From the NCBI GenBank assembly GCA_017525225.1, contig JAFXTB010000074.1, positions 1 to 37,806 on the forward strand: a stretch of DNA of 37,806 bases, written 5' to 3'. A model generated the notes under the pieces. That model was not told where the DNA came from and searched no databases. It worked only from the letters and a program-made list of their open reading frames with translations. Shown in pieces: positions 17,560 through 25,901 of the stretch. The position numbers and the translations under genes are program-made. Positions within the stretch are counted from its first letter, which is position 1; every line of letters begins with the position of its first letter. The stretch comes from Kiritimatiellia bacterium (lineage in GTDB: Bacteria > Verrucomicrobiota > Kiritimatiellia > RFP12 > UBA1067).

Positions 17560-18633
17560 TCAGCTCGCGAGCGACCCGAGGTTGAAGATGGGCAGGAACA
17601 TCGCAAGCACGATCGTGCCGATGACCGCGCCAAGGAACACCATGAGGAACGGTTCCATGAGCGATGTGAGGGTGCCCAGGATCGTCTCGACCTCCTCGTC
17701 GTAGGAATCCGCCACGGAATCAAGCATTTCCTCCACCTTGCCCGCCTTTTCGCCTGCGGCGAGCATGCGCACCATGAGAGTGGGCATGTAGGGCTTGCCG
17801 TCCAGCGACGGGCTTATCTGGTTACCCTGCTCCACCTCAAGCCGTGCCGCCATGATGGACTTCTCCAGCACCGTATTGCCAAGCGACCCGGAAACCACCT
17901 TCAGCGACTTGAGGATCGGCACACCTGCGGCGACCATCTGCGCCAGAAGGCGGCAGAAACGCGCGATGCAGGCCTTCTGGTTCAACACCCCGAACACTGG
18001 CATCTTGAGCATCCATTCGTCGAACTTGAGCCGGCCGCGCTCCGTGCGCTTCCAGCGCCTGAACACCCATACCGCCGCCACGGCAGACGGCACGATGATG
18101 TACCACCAGGCCTTCACGAAGTCCGACACGTCGACAAGCTTCTGCGTGAGCCACGGCAGCTCCTTGCCGAAGCCGCTGAACATCTCCGCGAACACTGGCA
18201 CGACGAACTGGATAAGCCCACCCGCGAGCAGGAATGCGATCGACATGATGACAGCCGGGTACGTCATCGCGCTCTTCACCTTCTTACGCAGACGCGAGGC
18301 GGAGGTCATGATCATCGCCAGCCGCTTCATGATCGGGGCGAATTCGCCCGACTGCTCGCCGGCTACCACCATGTTCACGTACATCTCGTCGAAGAGCTGC
18401 GGGAAGTCCCCAAGACCCGTCGACATCGGCTCGCCACCCTCGATCACCTCCGAAAGGTGCCGCAGCACACCCTTGAAATCCGGATCGTCGCACTGCTCCT
18501 CGAGCGTCTGTATCGCCGCGAGGATCGTCATGCCCGCGCCAAGCATGGACGCGAGCTGCCGCGTGAACGGAATCACCTGCGTCGCCGCCAGCTTCTTGGC
18601 GCGCTTCACCTTGACTGGATTTCTACTCGCCAC
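17560..18633 (-). CDS. gspF: Type II secretion / type IV pilus inner-membrane platform protein (GspF/PilC family)
   Basis: 357 residues with two T2SF domains: the first around 20-145 (FTRQLASMLGAGMTILAAI, VAGEQSGEF), the second around 220-345 (FCRLLAQMVAAGVPI, MLAAGEKAGKVEEML). Three hydrophobic segments lie near residues 125-150, 175-195 and 325-350, giving the usual topology. It is the membrane platform coupling the ATPase to pseudopilus assembly. Its start overlaps the gspE stop by 11 nt, so the two are co-translated. No secretin or major pseudopilin gene is next to it; those parts must lie elsewhere. Confidence 0.92.
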   Translation of the reverse strand: MASRNPVKVKRAKKLAATQVIPFTRQLASMLGAGMTILAAIQTLEEQCDDPDFKGVLRHLSEVIEGGEPMSTGLGDFPQLFDEMYVNMVVAGEQSGEFAPIMKRLAMIMTSASRLRKKVKSAMTYPAVIMSIAFLLAGGLIQFVVPVFAEMFSGFGKELPWLTQKLVDVSDFVKAWWYIIVPSAVAAVWVFRRWKRTERGRLKFDEWMLKMPVFGVLNQKACIARFCRLLAQMVAAGVPILKSLKVVSGSLGNTVLEKSIMAARLEVEQGNQISPSLDGKPYMPTLMVRMLAAGEKAGKVEEMLDSVADSYDEEVETILGTLTSLMEPFLMVFLGAVIGTIVLAMFLPIFNLGSLAS

Positions 18634-20368
18634 CTGTCACCTCAAATGCCGCCTCAAGCGACGTTACTCCGGCGCGCACCTTGCGCATGCCGGCCTCCTT
18701 CAGCGTCACCATGCCCTCCTCCAGCGCGAGAGCCTTCAGCTTCTCCGCATCGCCGCCGCGCTCTATGATGCCGCGCACCCGGGTTGATATGGGCAGCACC
18801 TCCATGAACGCGCCACGCCCCTTGTAGCCGGAATTGTGGCACTTCGGGCATCCACCCGGACCGTATATCTGCACGCCTTCAAACGGCTTGGGATCAACGC
18901 GGTTCGCCTCCAGCAGCTCCATGTTGACGTCCACGGGCTTGCGGCAGAGCGGACAGAGCTTCCGGAAGAGACGCTGCGCCTGCGCGAGTATGAGCGAACT
19001 CGCCAGCAGAAACGGCGGCACCTCCATGTCGATAAGACGCGGTATGACGCCGCACGCATCGTTGGTGTGCAGCGTCGAAAGCACAAGGTGGCCCGTCAAG
19101 GCGGCCTTCACGGCGATGTCGGCCGTCTCGTTGTCGCGGATCTCGCCCACGAGCACGATATCCGGGTCCTGACGCAGCACGGAGCGCAGGATTCCCGCGA
19201 ACGTAAGCCCCTGCGCCACGTTCACATGGCACTGGTTGACGCCGGGAAGCTCGTATTCCACGGGATCCTCCGCCGTCACGATGTTGACGTTCGGCTGGTT
19301 TAGGTCCTGCAGGCAGGAATAGAGCGTGGTCGTCTTGCCCGAGCCGGTCGGCCCCGTCACGAGGATGATGCCGTGCGGCTGGTCGATCGCGAACTTCATC
19401 GCCTTGTAGGCGTATTCGTCGAGCCCCAGCGAAGCGAGGCCGGGGGCGAGGTTCGCCTTGTCGAGAATACGCATCACTACCTTCTCGCCATGCACGGTCG
19501 GAAGGATCGATACGCGCACATCGACTTCCTTCTTGAGCGCCTTCACCTTGAAGCGGCCATCCTGCGGCTTGCGGCGTTCGGCGATGTCGAGGTTCGACAT
19601 GATCTTGATGCGCGAGACGACCGCCGCATGCAGGGCCTTTGGCGGAGCCGGACGCTCCACCAGCTCACCGTCTATGCGGTAGCGCAGGCGCGAGGTACGT
19701 TCCCCGGCTTCGAAATGGATGTCCGACGCCTTGGTCTTCAGCGCCTCGATCATCATGGTGTTGACCATTCGTATGACAGGCGCCTCGCCGGCCGATTCGG
19801 CCGTCGCGTCGATCGCGTCCTCCTTCTCCTCGACGGAGGAGAACTCGATCTCCGCATCCTGCCCCTTCATGATGGTCTCCATCGCGAGGGCGGGATTGGC
19901 GGCATCCTCCTGCGCCTTGAGGCGGCCAAGCGCCTCCATCACGTCCCGCTCCGGCGCCACGCACGGCCAGATGCGCCCGCCAACCGCATGCGCCACCTCT
20001 TCCTGCGCAGGCAGATCAAACGGATCGGCAAAGGCGATCGTGAGCCGCCCGGCAAGCTTCATCACCGGCACGGCCTTCGCCTTGAACCAGAAATCAAGCG
20101 GCTTTGGCTCGAGAAGGTCGCGTACGATGGCGAAATTCTCAGGCAGCGGCAGCGGCGGCATGTTGAGGTAGTCCGCCACCGCCAACGTGAAGGCAGCAGG
20201 ATCGACAAGGTTCTTCTGCACCAGATACCGCTCAAGCGGCGTGCGGGCCTGACGAGCCTCCTCGGCGACAACCGACAGCTTCTCCGCATCGATCACGTTG
20301 AGCTTCAACAGCGCATCGGAGAACTTCGAATAGCGCGTTCGCGCCTTCTTTATGGATAAAATGGGCAT
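18623..20368 (-). CDS. gspE: Type II secretion / pilus assembly ATPase (GspE/PilB family)
   Basis: 581 residues from MPILSIKKARTRY. N-terminal GspE_N-like region (residues 1-150), then the RecA-like ATPase with Walker A GPTGSGKTTT (Lys345), Asp box EDPVEYEL, Walker B VLVGEIRD and the His box STLHTND. A four-cysteine metal site follows (C472-x2-C475, C507-x2-C510), as in GspE/PilB enzymes. It powers assembly of the pseudopilus. The frame stays open upstream through a 9-bp minisatellite that would encode Ser-Gln-Pro repeats, reaching a GTG at 20548 inside the preceding gene. No good ribosome site supports either start, and 20368 fits the family start best. It overlaps gspF by 11 nt. Confidence 0.9.
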   Translation of the reverse strand: MPILSIKKARTRYSKFSDALLKLNVIDAEKLSVVAEEARQARTPLERYLVQKNLVDPAAFTLAVADYLNMPPLPLPENFAIVRDLLEPKPLDFWFKAKAVPVMKLAGRLTIAFADPFDLPAQEEVAHAVGGRIWPCVAPERDVMEALGRLKAQEDAANPALAMETIMKGQDAEIEFSSVEEKEDAIDATAESAGEAPVIRMVNTMMIEALKTKASDIHFEAGERTSRLRYRIDGELVERPAPPKALHAAVVSRIKIMSNLDIAERRKPQDGRFKVKALKKEVDVRVSILPTVHGEKVVMRILDKANLAPGLASLGLDEYAYKAMKFAIDQPHGIILVTGPTGSGKTTTLYSCLQDLNQPNVNIVTAEDPVEYELPGVNQCHVNVAQGLTFAGILRSVLRQDPDIVLVGEIRDNETADIAVKAALTGHLVLSTLHTNDACGVIPRLIDMEVPPFLLASSLILAQAQRLFRKLCPLCRKPVDVNMELLEANRVDPKPFEGVQIYGPGGCPKCHNSGYKGRGAFMEVLPISTRVRGIIERGGDAEKLKALALEEGMVTLKEAGMRKVRAGVTSLEAAFEVTGGE

Positions 20369-20400
20369 CGAAACAATAGAAGCAGAAACTATGCCAGACG

Positions 20401-20490
20401 AAGGTTGGGAAGGTGGTGAAGGTTGGGAAGGTGGTGAAGGTTGTGAGGGTTGTGAAGGTTGGGAGGGTTGTGAAGGTTGGGAGGGTGGGG
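20401..20490. repeat. 9-bp minisatellite, ten units, G-rich on plus strand
   Basis: Ten consecutive 9-bp units of pattern A(A/G)GGT(T/G)G(T/G)G, beginning AAGGTTGGG AAGGTGGTG. It lies between the C69 peptidase gene end (20496) and the gspE start (20368). The unit length is a multiple of three, so copy change would not shift a reading frame; on the minus strand it reads Ser-Gln-Pro. The same unit appears inverted at 21648-21691. G-runs of two to four bases could allow quadruplex-like structure. Confidence 0.9.
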
Positions 20491-20495
20491 AGAGT

Positions 20496-21611
20496 TTAGT
20501 CTTCTGGGGGGAGGTCGTGGTTGCGAAGGCGGCGAAGGGCTTTTTCACCTGTGGCGGTATCAGGCGGCAAATCGCCGGCGTGCGGTTTGAACACTACGTA
20601 CTTGTTCTCGCAAGGACGTCCCACCGTGCGATGGATTTCGCTCTCGGCAGGTGTTGCGCCCATGATGCACACAAGCGATTCAAGGGTCGTATTTCGGCAG
20701 ATCGGCTGCAGGTCCGTCTGGTTGTTTTTCGGGTGCTTCGGATTCACAGCCCATGGCATGCCCTCGTAATGCGATGAAAGGGCTCGCTTTATGTCTGCCG
20801 CCGATACCTTGTGCGCCGGCTTTACGGAAAAGGGATATTCACTTCCAGGCGTCAAATCCACGCCTGCGGCGATGCGGTAGGCATCCATCCAGCGATGGAG
20901 GTTGTAGGGGGACTTCCAGTCGCGCGGTCCCTGGTAGAAGGCGATGAAATCAAAGTCCGGACCTTTGGCGGAAATGTTCGCCGATACGATGTCGCCTGGA
21001 AGTATCTTGTGCACGGTGAGGCAGTTGGGGAATATGGCCACGGCATCGTCAGGACACCGTCTCGCCACAAAGCGCCTTCCATGAAGTACCTCTACGACCC
21101 ATATCTCGTCGCGATCGGCGATCGTGAAGAGGCGCGATGGCTTTGTATATCCGAACCGGGTGACGAGGTTTGTCATGATGTCGACGCCCTCGCGAGCGCT
21201 GTGTGCACGCTCGATCATGTCGCAGCGAAGGCGATAGCCGATGCCATCGCCGGTGAGGGACGAGTATTCCCCCTCCTTCTGCAGATTCCCCTTGCGTCCG
21301 GCCCACTCCTTCACCACGCCGCCGTTGTTGGAGAACACGATCACGCCGTGTTCGTTGAAGAAGGCGTGGGCGATGGGTTGCGGACCCTTTTGCGCCTTGA
21401 CCTCGGACCAGTATGCCGCTGCGGCCCCCTCGCGACGCGGCAGATACGCGTGGCGCATGAAGCATCCGGCATGATGGTCCTCGTTGTGGGCCACGATCGT
21501 ATAGCCCGTGGTACTTGCCTTCTTGCCGACAAGTATTGCCGTGCAGGCGTCCGCACAGCACGACACCGCGACGGCGAGCACGAGAAGTAGATAGGAAGCT
21601 TTCGTTTTCAT
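20496..21611 (-). CDS. Secreted C69-family (PepD-like) Ntn-hydrolase peptidase
   Basis: 371 residues. A signal sequence (MKTKASYLLLVLAVAVSCCADA) ends just before CTAILVGKKAS: Cys23 would become the N-terminal nucleophile of a peptidase C69 Ntn-hydrolase after cleavage. The family pattern continues with GYTIVAHNED, FNEHGVIVFSNN and ADRDEIWVVEV. Relatives are dipeptidases or amide hydrolases; the substrate here is unknown. A -10 box only 7 nt before the ATG predicts a leaderless transcript. The gene splits the secretion cluster: gspE follows it, the pseudopilin operon diverges from it, and 9-bp minisatellites in opposite orientation bracket it, which hints at insertion into a pre-existing cluster. 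Confidence 0.87.
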   Translation of the reverse strand: MKTKASYLLLVLAVAVSCCADACTAILVGKKASTTGYTIVAHNEDHHAGCFMRHAYLPRREGAAAAYWSEVKAQKGPQPIAHAFFNEHGVIVFSNNGGVVKEWAGRKGNLQKEGEYSSLTGDGIGYRLRCDMIERAHSAREGVDIMTNLVTRFGYTKPSRLFTIADRDEIWVVEVLHGRRFVARRCPDDAVAIFPNCLTVHKILPGDIVSANISAKGPDFDFIAFYQGPRDWKSPYNLHRWMDAYRIAAGVDLTPGSEYPFSVKPAHKVSAADIKRALSSHYEGMPWAVNPKHPKNNQTDLQPICRNTTLESLVCIMGATPAESEIHRTVGRPCENKYVVFKPHAGDLPPDTATGEKALRRLRNHDLPPED

Positions 21612-21618
21612 GGCCGGA

Positions 21619-21627
21619 ATTATACCA
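21619..21627 (-). promoter_or_regulatory. Extended -10 of the C69 peptidase gene, leaderless arrangement
   Basis: On the minus strand, TGG-TATAAT, with the -10 ending 7 nt before the ATG at 21611. No convincing -35 is seen at 17 bp, which fits an extended -10 promoter. Confidence 0.6.
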
Positions 21628-21647
21628 TTTCCCTCGTTATTGGTCTA

Positions 21648-21691
21648 CCCCTCCCAACCTTCCCAACCTTCTCAACCCTCACAACCCTCAC
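21648..21691. repeat. 9-bp minisatellite, about five units, C-rich on plus strand
   Basis: About five units whose complement is TG(T/G/A)GA(A/G)GGT, the same unit as at 20401-20490 but inverted. It lies between the C69 peptidase gene and the pseudopilin operon, so the two arrays form an imperfect inverted repeat about 1.2 kb apart around one gene. Confidence 0.8.
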
Positions 21692-21722
21692 TTGGCACAC
21701 AATCTGCTACTCTTATATTGAT

Positions 21723-22607
21723 ATGGCAGAAGAAACGCCCAAGTTCGATCCAAAGCTTGAAGAAGGCATAGCCTACTTCGAGAAGATGTTGCAGGTGATG
21801 CCGGAAGACCGCACCACCTTGGAATTTCTTTGCGTGGCCTACGGGCAGATTGGCGAGCCCGTCAAGCAGCGCAAGGCGCTCATATCCCTTGCCGGCGTTC
21901 TGCTGAAGGAGAAGGATCTTGAATCTGCCGACCGCATAGCAGAGCGGCTGGTGCAGTATCGCGAACCCGATGCGCAGGCGGCGGTCCTTCGCATCCGCGC
22001 GGCACACGGCCTGGGCATGGGTCTCGGGCCAGCCAGCGGTCAGGCAGGCACGTCCGCCGCTGCGGGCGAAGCCGCCCATCCCACCAGCAGTCCCCAGACG
22101 GCAACGCTGCACATCGCCATCAAAGCGGAAAAGGATCTGGTGCAGGCGCTCGTGGCACGCAAGACGCTCGATGAATCCACTGCCGACGACATACTGCGAC
22201 ACCTTGCCGAACTGGAGAACATGCCAGGGTGCTTCCTTGTGTCGGCGCTGGCGATGCTGGAAAAGGAGAACACATCCATCGGCGAGATGGCAGCAGCCGC
22301 GGTGGCCGAGGATGCCGGCGCCCCGCCGATCCCGCTTGAGGCTTTCGAGATCACTCCGGAACTGGCGCAGATACTGCCCGAATCGCTCGTGCGCGTTCGC
22401 GGCATCCTGCCGTTCGCCAGGCTCGGCGGCACGCTGCTCGTGGCCACGCTCAACCCTGCGGATTCATCGCTCCGGCACCAGGTGGAAGCGTCCGCAGGCA
22501 GCCCCTGCCGCTTCTACCTGGCCCATCCGCGCACGATGGAAGAGACGCTCGACCGGCTCTTTGCAGAGGCTCCCGTGAATCCGGAAGAGGGGGAGGAGGG
22601 CTCCTGA
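21723..22607 (+). CDS. TPR protein with C-terminal MshEN/GspE_N-like domain
   Basis: 294 residues with no signal peptide. Residues about 10-100 form TPR-like helical repeats (EGIAYFEKMLQVMPEDRTTLEFLCVAYGQIGE is the start, given by its key residues YFEKML and AYGQIG). Residues about 110-130 are an Ala/Ser-rich linker. Residues 205-285 (PLEAFEITPELAQILPES, LLVATLNPAD) match the N-terminal domain of GspE/PilB ATPases, the fold that in MshE binds cyclic-di-GMP. There is no ATPase part, so it is probably an adaptor or regulator of secretion or pilus assembly. It leads the plus-strand pseudopilin operon. The c-di-GMP role is inference. Confidence 0.75.
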   Translation: MAEETPKFDPKLEEGIAYFEKMLQVMPEDRTTLEFLCVAYGQIGEPVKQRKALISLAGVLLKEKDLESADRIAERLVQYREPDAQAAVLRIRAAHGLGMGLGPASGQAGTSAAAGEAAHPTSSPQTATLHIAIKAEKDLVQALVARKTLDESTADDILRHLAELENMPGCFLVSALAMLEKENTSIGEMAAAAVAEDAGAPPIPLEAFEITPELAQILPESLVRVRGILPFARLGGTLLVATLNPADSSLRHQVEASAGSPCRFYLAHPRTMEETLDRLFAEAPVNPEEGEEGS

Positions 22608-22608
22608 A

Positions 22609-23055
22609 ATGCGCGTTCGCGGCGGTAGCTTCGGCTCCAAGGCCGGCGTGACGCTCGTCGAGGTGATGCTCGCCGGGGCGATAACCGCGCTTGTATCGCT
22701 TGCGACGCTGGAAGGCTTCATAGTCGCCGCGAGGATCGCCCACGAGAATGCCGAGCTCCTGCGCGCGGACGGCGTGGCGTTCGACCTGCTTTGGCGCAGG
22801 TTCTATGGCGACTTTGATCTGTTGCGTTCCACCCAGGGCCAGACGCCGCCCTTGCGAAACACCAATAACGACAGCGACTCCCCCTACAGATCCACAACCC
22901 TGGGCAACGATCGGCCGGACTACAACTACCGGGAAAGCGTCATCCCGCAGGGTAGCGGCAAGCTGCTCGCCATCGATCTCCAGTATGGGGCGGACGGCCA
23001 GTTCACGCGCCATCTGCAGGTTTTCCGTTCCGATATCCCGCGTACCTCCAACTGA
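22609..23055 (+). CDS. Prepilin-like protein (minor pseudopilin)
   Basis: 148 residues. A class III signal: a short basic leader ending AG, then VTLVEVMLAGAITALVSLA with Glu at mature position 5 and a hydrophobic alpha-helix. A GGAGG-type ribosome site lies at the end of the upstream gene, whose stop is 1 nt before this ATG. It should be cleaved by prepilin peptidase and form part of a pseudopilus. The body (FDLLWRRFYGDFDLL) resembles GspJ/PilW-type minor pilins in layout, but the exact class cannot be fixed. Confidence 0.85.
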   Translation: MRVRGGSFGSKAGVTLVEVMLAGAITALVSLATLEGFIVAARIAHENAELLRADGVAFDLLWRRFYGDFDLLRSTQGQTPPLRNTNNDSDSPYRSTTLGNDRPDYNYRESVIPQGSGKLLAIDLQYGADGQFTRHLQVFRSDIPRTSN

Positions 23056-23057
23056 CC

Positions 23058-23585
23058 ATGCGCACGCATCCCCATAGATCCGGCTTCTCGCTGGTCGAGA
23101 CGATGGTGGCATCATCCATCGCCGTCATAGCGTTCATCGCGGTTGCCAGTACCTTCCTTTTCTGCCAGCGGATGCTCCGCCTGACGATGGCGGAATCCGA
23201 ATCCACCCTTGCCCTACGCGAAATGCGCGAAAGGCTGTTATTCCGCGCCGGACCCGGACTCCGAAGCGGACTGCTTACCGGCAAGGCATCGGCCGACTCT
23301 GCTTCCATAACGATGAACTGGGAGACGATCGACGGCGATCCCGACGAATCCCTGCCGAACAAGATACGTCTCGTCTGGCGCACGGATGAGGGACAGAGCG
23401 GCAGCTATTTCTTCAATGAGCGCATATCGCACACGCCATACAACATCAAATGGTTCAAGCCCGGCGACTTCCGGCTGCAACAGTCATGGGCGCAGACGGT
23501 TGACCTCCCGCGCATCCGGATCGGGTTGGGGGACATAGGTGGCGGAGTGGTACCCGCCACCGCATGGCTGCTCCTGCCGCAATGA
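23058..23585 (+). CDS. Prepilin-like protein (minor pseudopilin)
   Basis: 175 residues. Leader MRTHPHRSG, then FSLVETMVASSIAVIAFIAVA with Phe1 and Glu5 of the mature protein, a textbook type IV prepilin N-terminus. The hydrophobic helix is followed by a mixed globular part. The ATG is 2 nt after the previous stop, so this belongs to the same operon. Probably GspI- or GspJ-like; the subclass is not certain. Confidence 0.87.
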   Translation: MRTHPHRSGFSLVETMVASSIAVIAFIAVASTFLFCQRMLRLTMAESESTLALREMRERLLFRAGPGLRSGLLTGKASADSASITMNWETIDGDPDESLPNKIRLVWRTDEGQSGSYFFNERISHTPYNIKWFKPGDFRLQQSWAQTVDLPRIRIGLGDIGGGVVPATAWLLLPQ

Positions 23586-23600
23586 GAAGGGCAAGTTCGA

Positions 23601-25544
23601 ATGAAAGCGACCAATTCCAGATACGGTTTCGTCCTGCCCGTGACGCTTTTCCTGATGGCACTGTGCACGGTTGCAGTGGCGACGGTTCTTGGATATGTGT
23701 CGTTCACCACGCGCATGACCGCCCTGCACCTAGGTAACTCCGTATGCCGCCTCGCGGCGCAGTCCGCCATAGAAGCCACGAAAAGCGAGATATACCGTGC
23801 ATTCTACACCTATTCCGGCGGCAGCTCCGTGCGCATCGGTACCATGACGGGAACGGCCTTCAACTGGTTCGACAGCTACTCACAGGGAACCGCCGCCACG
23901 GCGACCGCCCCTGGCACGCCATCTTACATCGGTTCAGGTACCGTCGTCACGCTTCCAGGAACTACGAACATCAATGGCTGCATCGTGACACCGATCGTCT
24001 GGCACTCCGAGCGAATCACCGGCCAGCCAGCGGCCATCGTGACGCTGCGTGCGACCGCCGTGCGTGAAAATCCAGGCGGGATGACATCAACCTCTACGAT
24101 AGAGGAGCGCATCCGCTTCGCTCTCATGCGCTCGCGCGTGTTCGACAACGCCTACTTCGTCAACAACTACGGCTGGTTCCAGGGCAGCTCCATCACCGCC
24201 AACGGCGACGTACGCGCCAACGGCAACCTCTATCTCGACTCTGGCTGCACCGTGAACGGACACGCCTATGCCGCGAGGAACGACGAGCTTGGCGTCATCG
24301 GAACGATCCAGAACACCGGCAAGATGCAGAGCCAGAGCGCGTACTGGAGTAACTGCGGCTCGTTCGCAAGGCCCACTTCGCCCGCATACACCGGCGGCGA
24401 CTACTACGGCGGCGGCTATGACACCTCCTTCACCGTCACCGAACGCCTGCACCCCTACCAGGACGAGCTGACGATGCCGTACATCTCCGACCTCTCAGAA
24501 TACATAAAATACGCCCAGGATTCTGGTGGCAAGCTCTCTGGCGGCATCTCGTACAAGATCGACTCCAACGGCAACGTGACGCAATCCTCGCTCGGCACCA
24601 TCAACGCCCATTATGATGGCGCGGGCCCCTCCGGCAACACAAGCCTTTCCGACAAGGGCGCGCTCGTCCTTGAAGGTACCGCCTCAAACCCAATCGTCAT
24701 TGATGGCCCCGTGGTGATTGATTCGGATGTGGTGATCCGCGGCTACGTCAAGGGCCAGGGCACCATATATTCCGGACGCAACATCCACATCGTAGGTACG
24801 ATCCAGTACGTCAATGGACCCACCTGGAGCCATCCCGACACGAATCCCGACGCCACCGCCGCCGCGAACGCGAGCAAGGATCTTCTCGGCCTCGCCGCAA
24901 AGGGCAACATCGTGATGGGTGACTACACCCTCTCCTCCTGGCTTGGCTCCAGCTCCAGCGGCCTGCAGTACTACCTCAAGAACGGTCCATACGTGCAGAA
25001 GTACATCTGCGACGAATCCGACAAGAACATCGGCTATCCACGCACCACGGAATATGGCTGGACCTCCAACGAATCGAAGTTCTGCGGCGACTACACGCAG
25101 AAGGATGGCGGCAAGAAGGTGAATGTGACGTCCACCACGCAAACCGTCTATGACCCCAAAACGCGCCGCTACGTGCAGCAAACGACAACGACGATCGCCG
25201 ATTCAGCCACGCGCAAGTACTACGAATCCGTCTGTCCGGAAAAGCTCATCCAGCACCTCTGCGCCGACACGCAGAGCTCGCGTGGCGCCTATCAGCCCAC
25301 CATCACGCGCATCGATGCCGTAATGTACAACAACCACGGTATCATCGGCCACATCGGCAACTGCACGATAAACGGGTCGCTGGTATGTCGCAACGAAGCA
25401 ATGATATACGAGGGCGGTCTGAAGATCAACTGGGACCATCGCCTCTATTCGGGTTTGAGCGGCAGCATGTCGAACGCGCTAGGCCTGCCCATGGACGCCT
25501 CGCGCCCTCCGCAGACGCTCTCCTGGCGCGAAGTCTCAAATTAA
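23601..25544 (+). CDS. Large PilX/GspK-like pilus-associated protein
   Basis: 647 residues. The leader MKATNSRYG precedes FVLPVTLFLMALCTVAVAT. Mature position 5 is Val, not Glu, as in GspK-type minor pseudopilins that cap the fibre. The first 190 residues resemble a PilX-type N-terminus. The rest contains bactofilin-like short strand repeats (NPIVIDGPVVIDSDVVIRG, YSGRNIHIVGTI), suggesting a beta-solenoid, and a C-terminal part with INGSLVCRNEAMIYEGGL. A GAAGGG ribosome site precedes the ATG. It is the largest pilin-like gene of the operon and may be a tip or adhesin subunit (inference). Confidence 0.8.
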   Translation: MKATNSRYGFVLPVTLFLMALCTVAVATVLGYVSFTTRMTALHLGNSVCRLAAQSAIEATKSEIYRAFYTYSGGSSVRIGTMTGTAFNWFDSYSQGTAATATAPGTPSYIGSGTVVTLPGTTNINGCIVTPIVWHSERITGQPAAIVTLRATAVRENPGGMTSTSTIEERIRFALMRSRVFDNAYFVNNYGWFQGSSITANGDVRANGNLYLDSGCTVNGHAYAARNDELGVIGTIQNTGKMQSQSAYWSNCGSFARPTSPAYTGGDYYGGGYDTSFTVTERLHPYQDELTMPYISDLSEYIKYAQDSGGKLSGGISYKIDSNGNVTQSSLGTINAHYDGAGPSGNTSLSDKGALVLEGTASNPIVIDGPVVIDSDVVIRGYVKGQGTIYSGRNIHIVGTIQYVNGPTWSHPDTNPDATAAANASKDLLGLAAKGNIVMGDYTLSSWLGSSSSGLQYYLKNGPYVQKYICDESDKNIGYPRTTEYGWTSNESKFCGDYTQKDGGKKVNVTSTTQTVYDPKTRRYVQQTTTTIADSATRKYYESVCPEKLIQHLCADTQSSRGAYQPTITRIDAVMYNNHGIIGHIGNCTINGSLVCRNEAMIYEGGLKINWDHRLYSGLSGSMSNALGLPMDASRPPQTLSWREVSN

Positions 25545-25546
25545 AA

Positions 25547-25588
25547 CCCACCTAACCACCAACCACTAGCCACTAATCACTAACCACT
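25547..25588. repeat. 7-bp tandem repeat, six units
   Basis: Six heptamers close to AACCACT (CCCACCT, AACCACC, AACCACT, AGCCACT, AATCACT, AACCACT) fill the gap between the pilX-like stop and the next ATG (25593). No ribosome site remains in the gap. A change of copy number would alter gene spacing in steps of 7 nt. Confidence 0.85.
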
Positions 25589-25592
25589 AATA

Positions 25593-25901
25593 ATGATCGA
25601 GGCAAAAGAAGACATAGCTCTTGTGACGGAACGGCAGGTTCGCGACGTCGAACAGGGACAGGCCCAGGCAAAAGCCATAGCCGAGGGTCGCGAAGTCCAT
25701 CCTGCCATGCTGGAGGCATCATCCGCGACGCCTCCCCCCGCCATAGACCTTGCCCTGCCGTCCGTACAGGTCCAGACCATTCAGCGGCCGCCCCAGCCGC
25801 CGCCCGATCCAGATACCGCCATGCGGCATCTGCGCCTCTCAATCGTTGCAGTGATCGTTCTGGTCCTCTTCCTCTTCTGGCTACGTCAAAAGAAGAGTTG
25901 A
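25593..25901 (+). CDS. Small tail-anchored membrane protein, unknown function
   Basis: 102 residues. A charged N-terminal half (MIEAKEDIALVTERQVRDVEQGQAQAKAI by composition rich in Glu, Gln and Ala), a Pro-rich stretch (RPPQPPPDPD) and one C-terminal hydrophobic segment (residues about 82-97, LSIVAVIVLVLFLFWL) ending RQKKS. This is a tail-anchored layout with the N-terminus in the cytoplasm. No family is recognised. It is the last gene of the pseudopilin operon, separated from the pilX-like gene only by the heptamer repeat. No Shine-Dalgarno is visible. Confidence 0.65.
   Translation: MIEAKEDIALVTERQVRDVEQGQAQAKAIAEGREVHPAMLEASSATPPPAIDLALPSVQVQTIQRPPQPPPDPDTAMRHLRLSIVAVIVLVLFLFWLRQKKS

Noticed and set aside
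20401-20490. CRISPR array
   Set aside because: Units are 9 bp with no unique spacers; a minisatellite instead.
18623-20548. Longer gspE starting at the GTG at 20548
   Set aside because: It would begin inside the C69 peptidase gene and translate the minisatellite as Ser-Gln-Pro repeats; the family start fits 20368. Not fully excluded.
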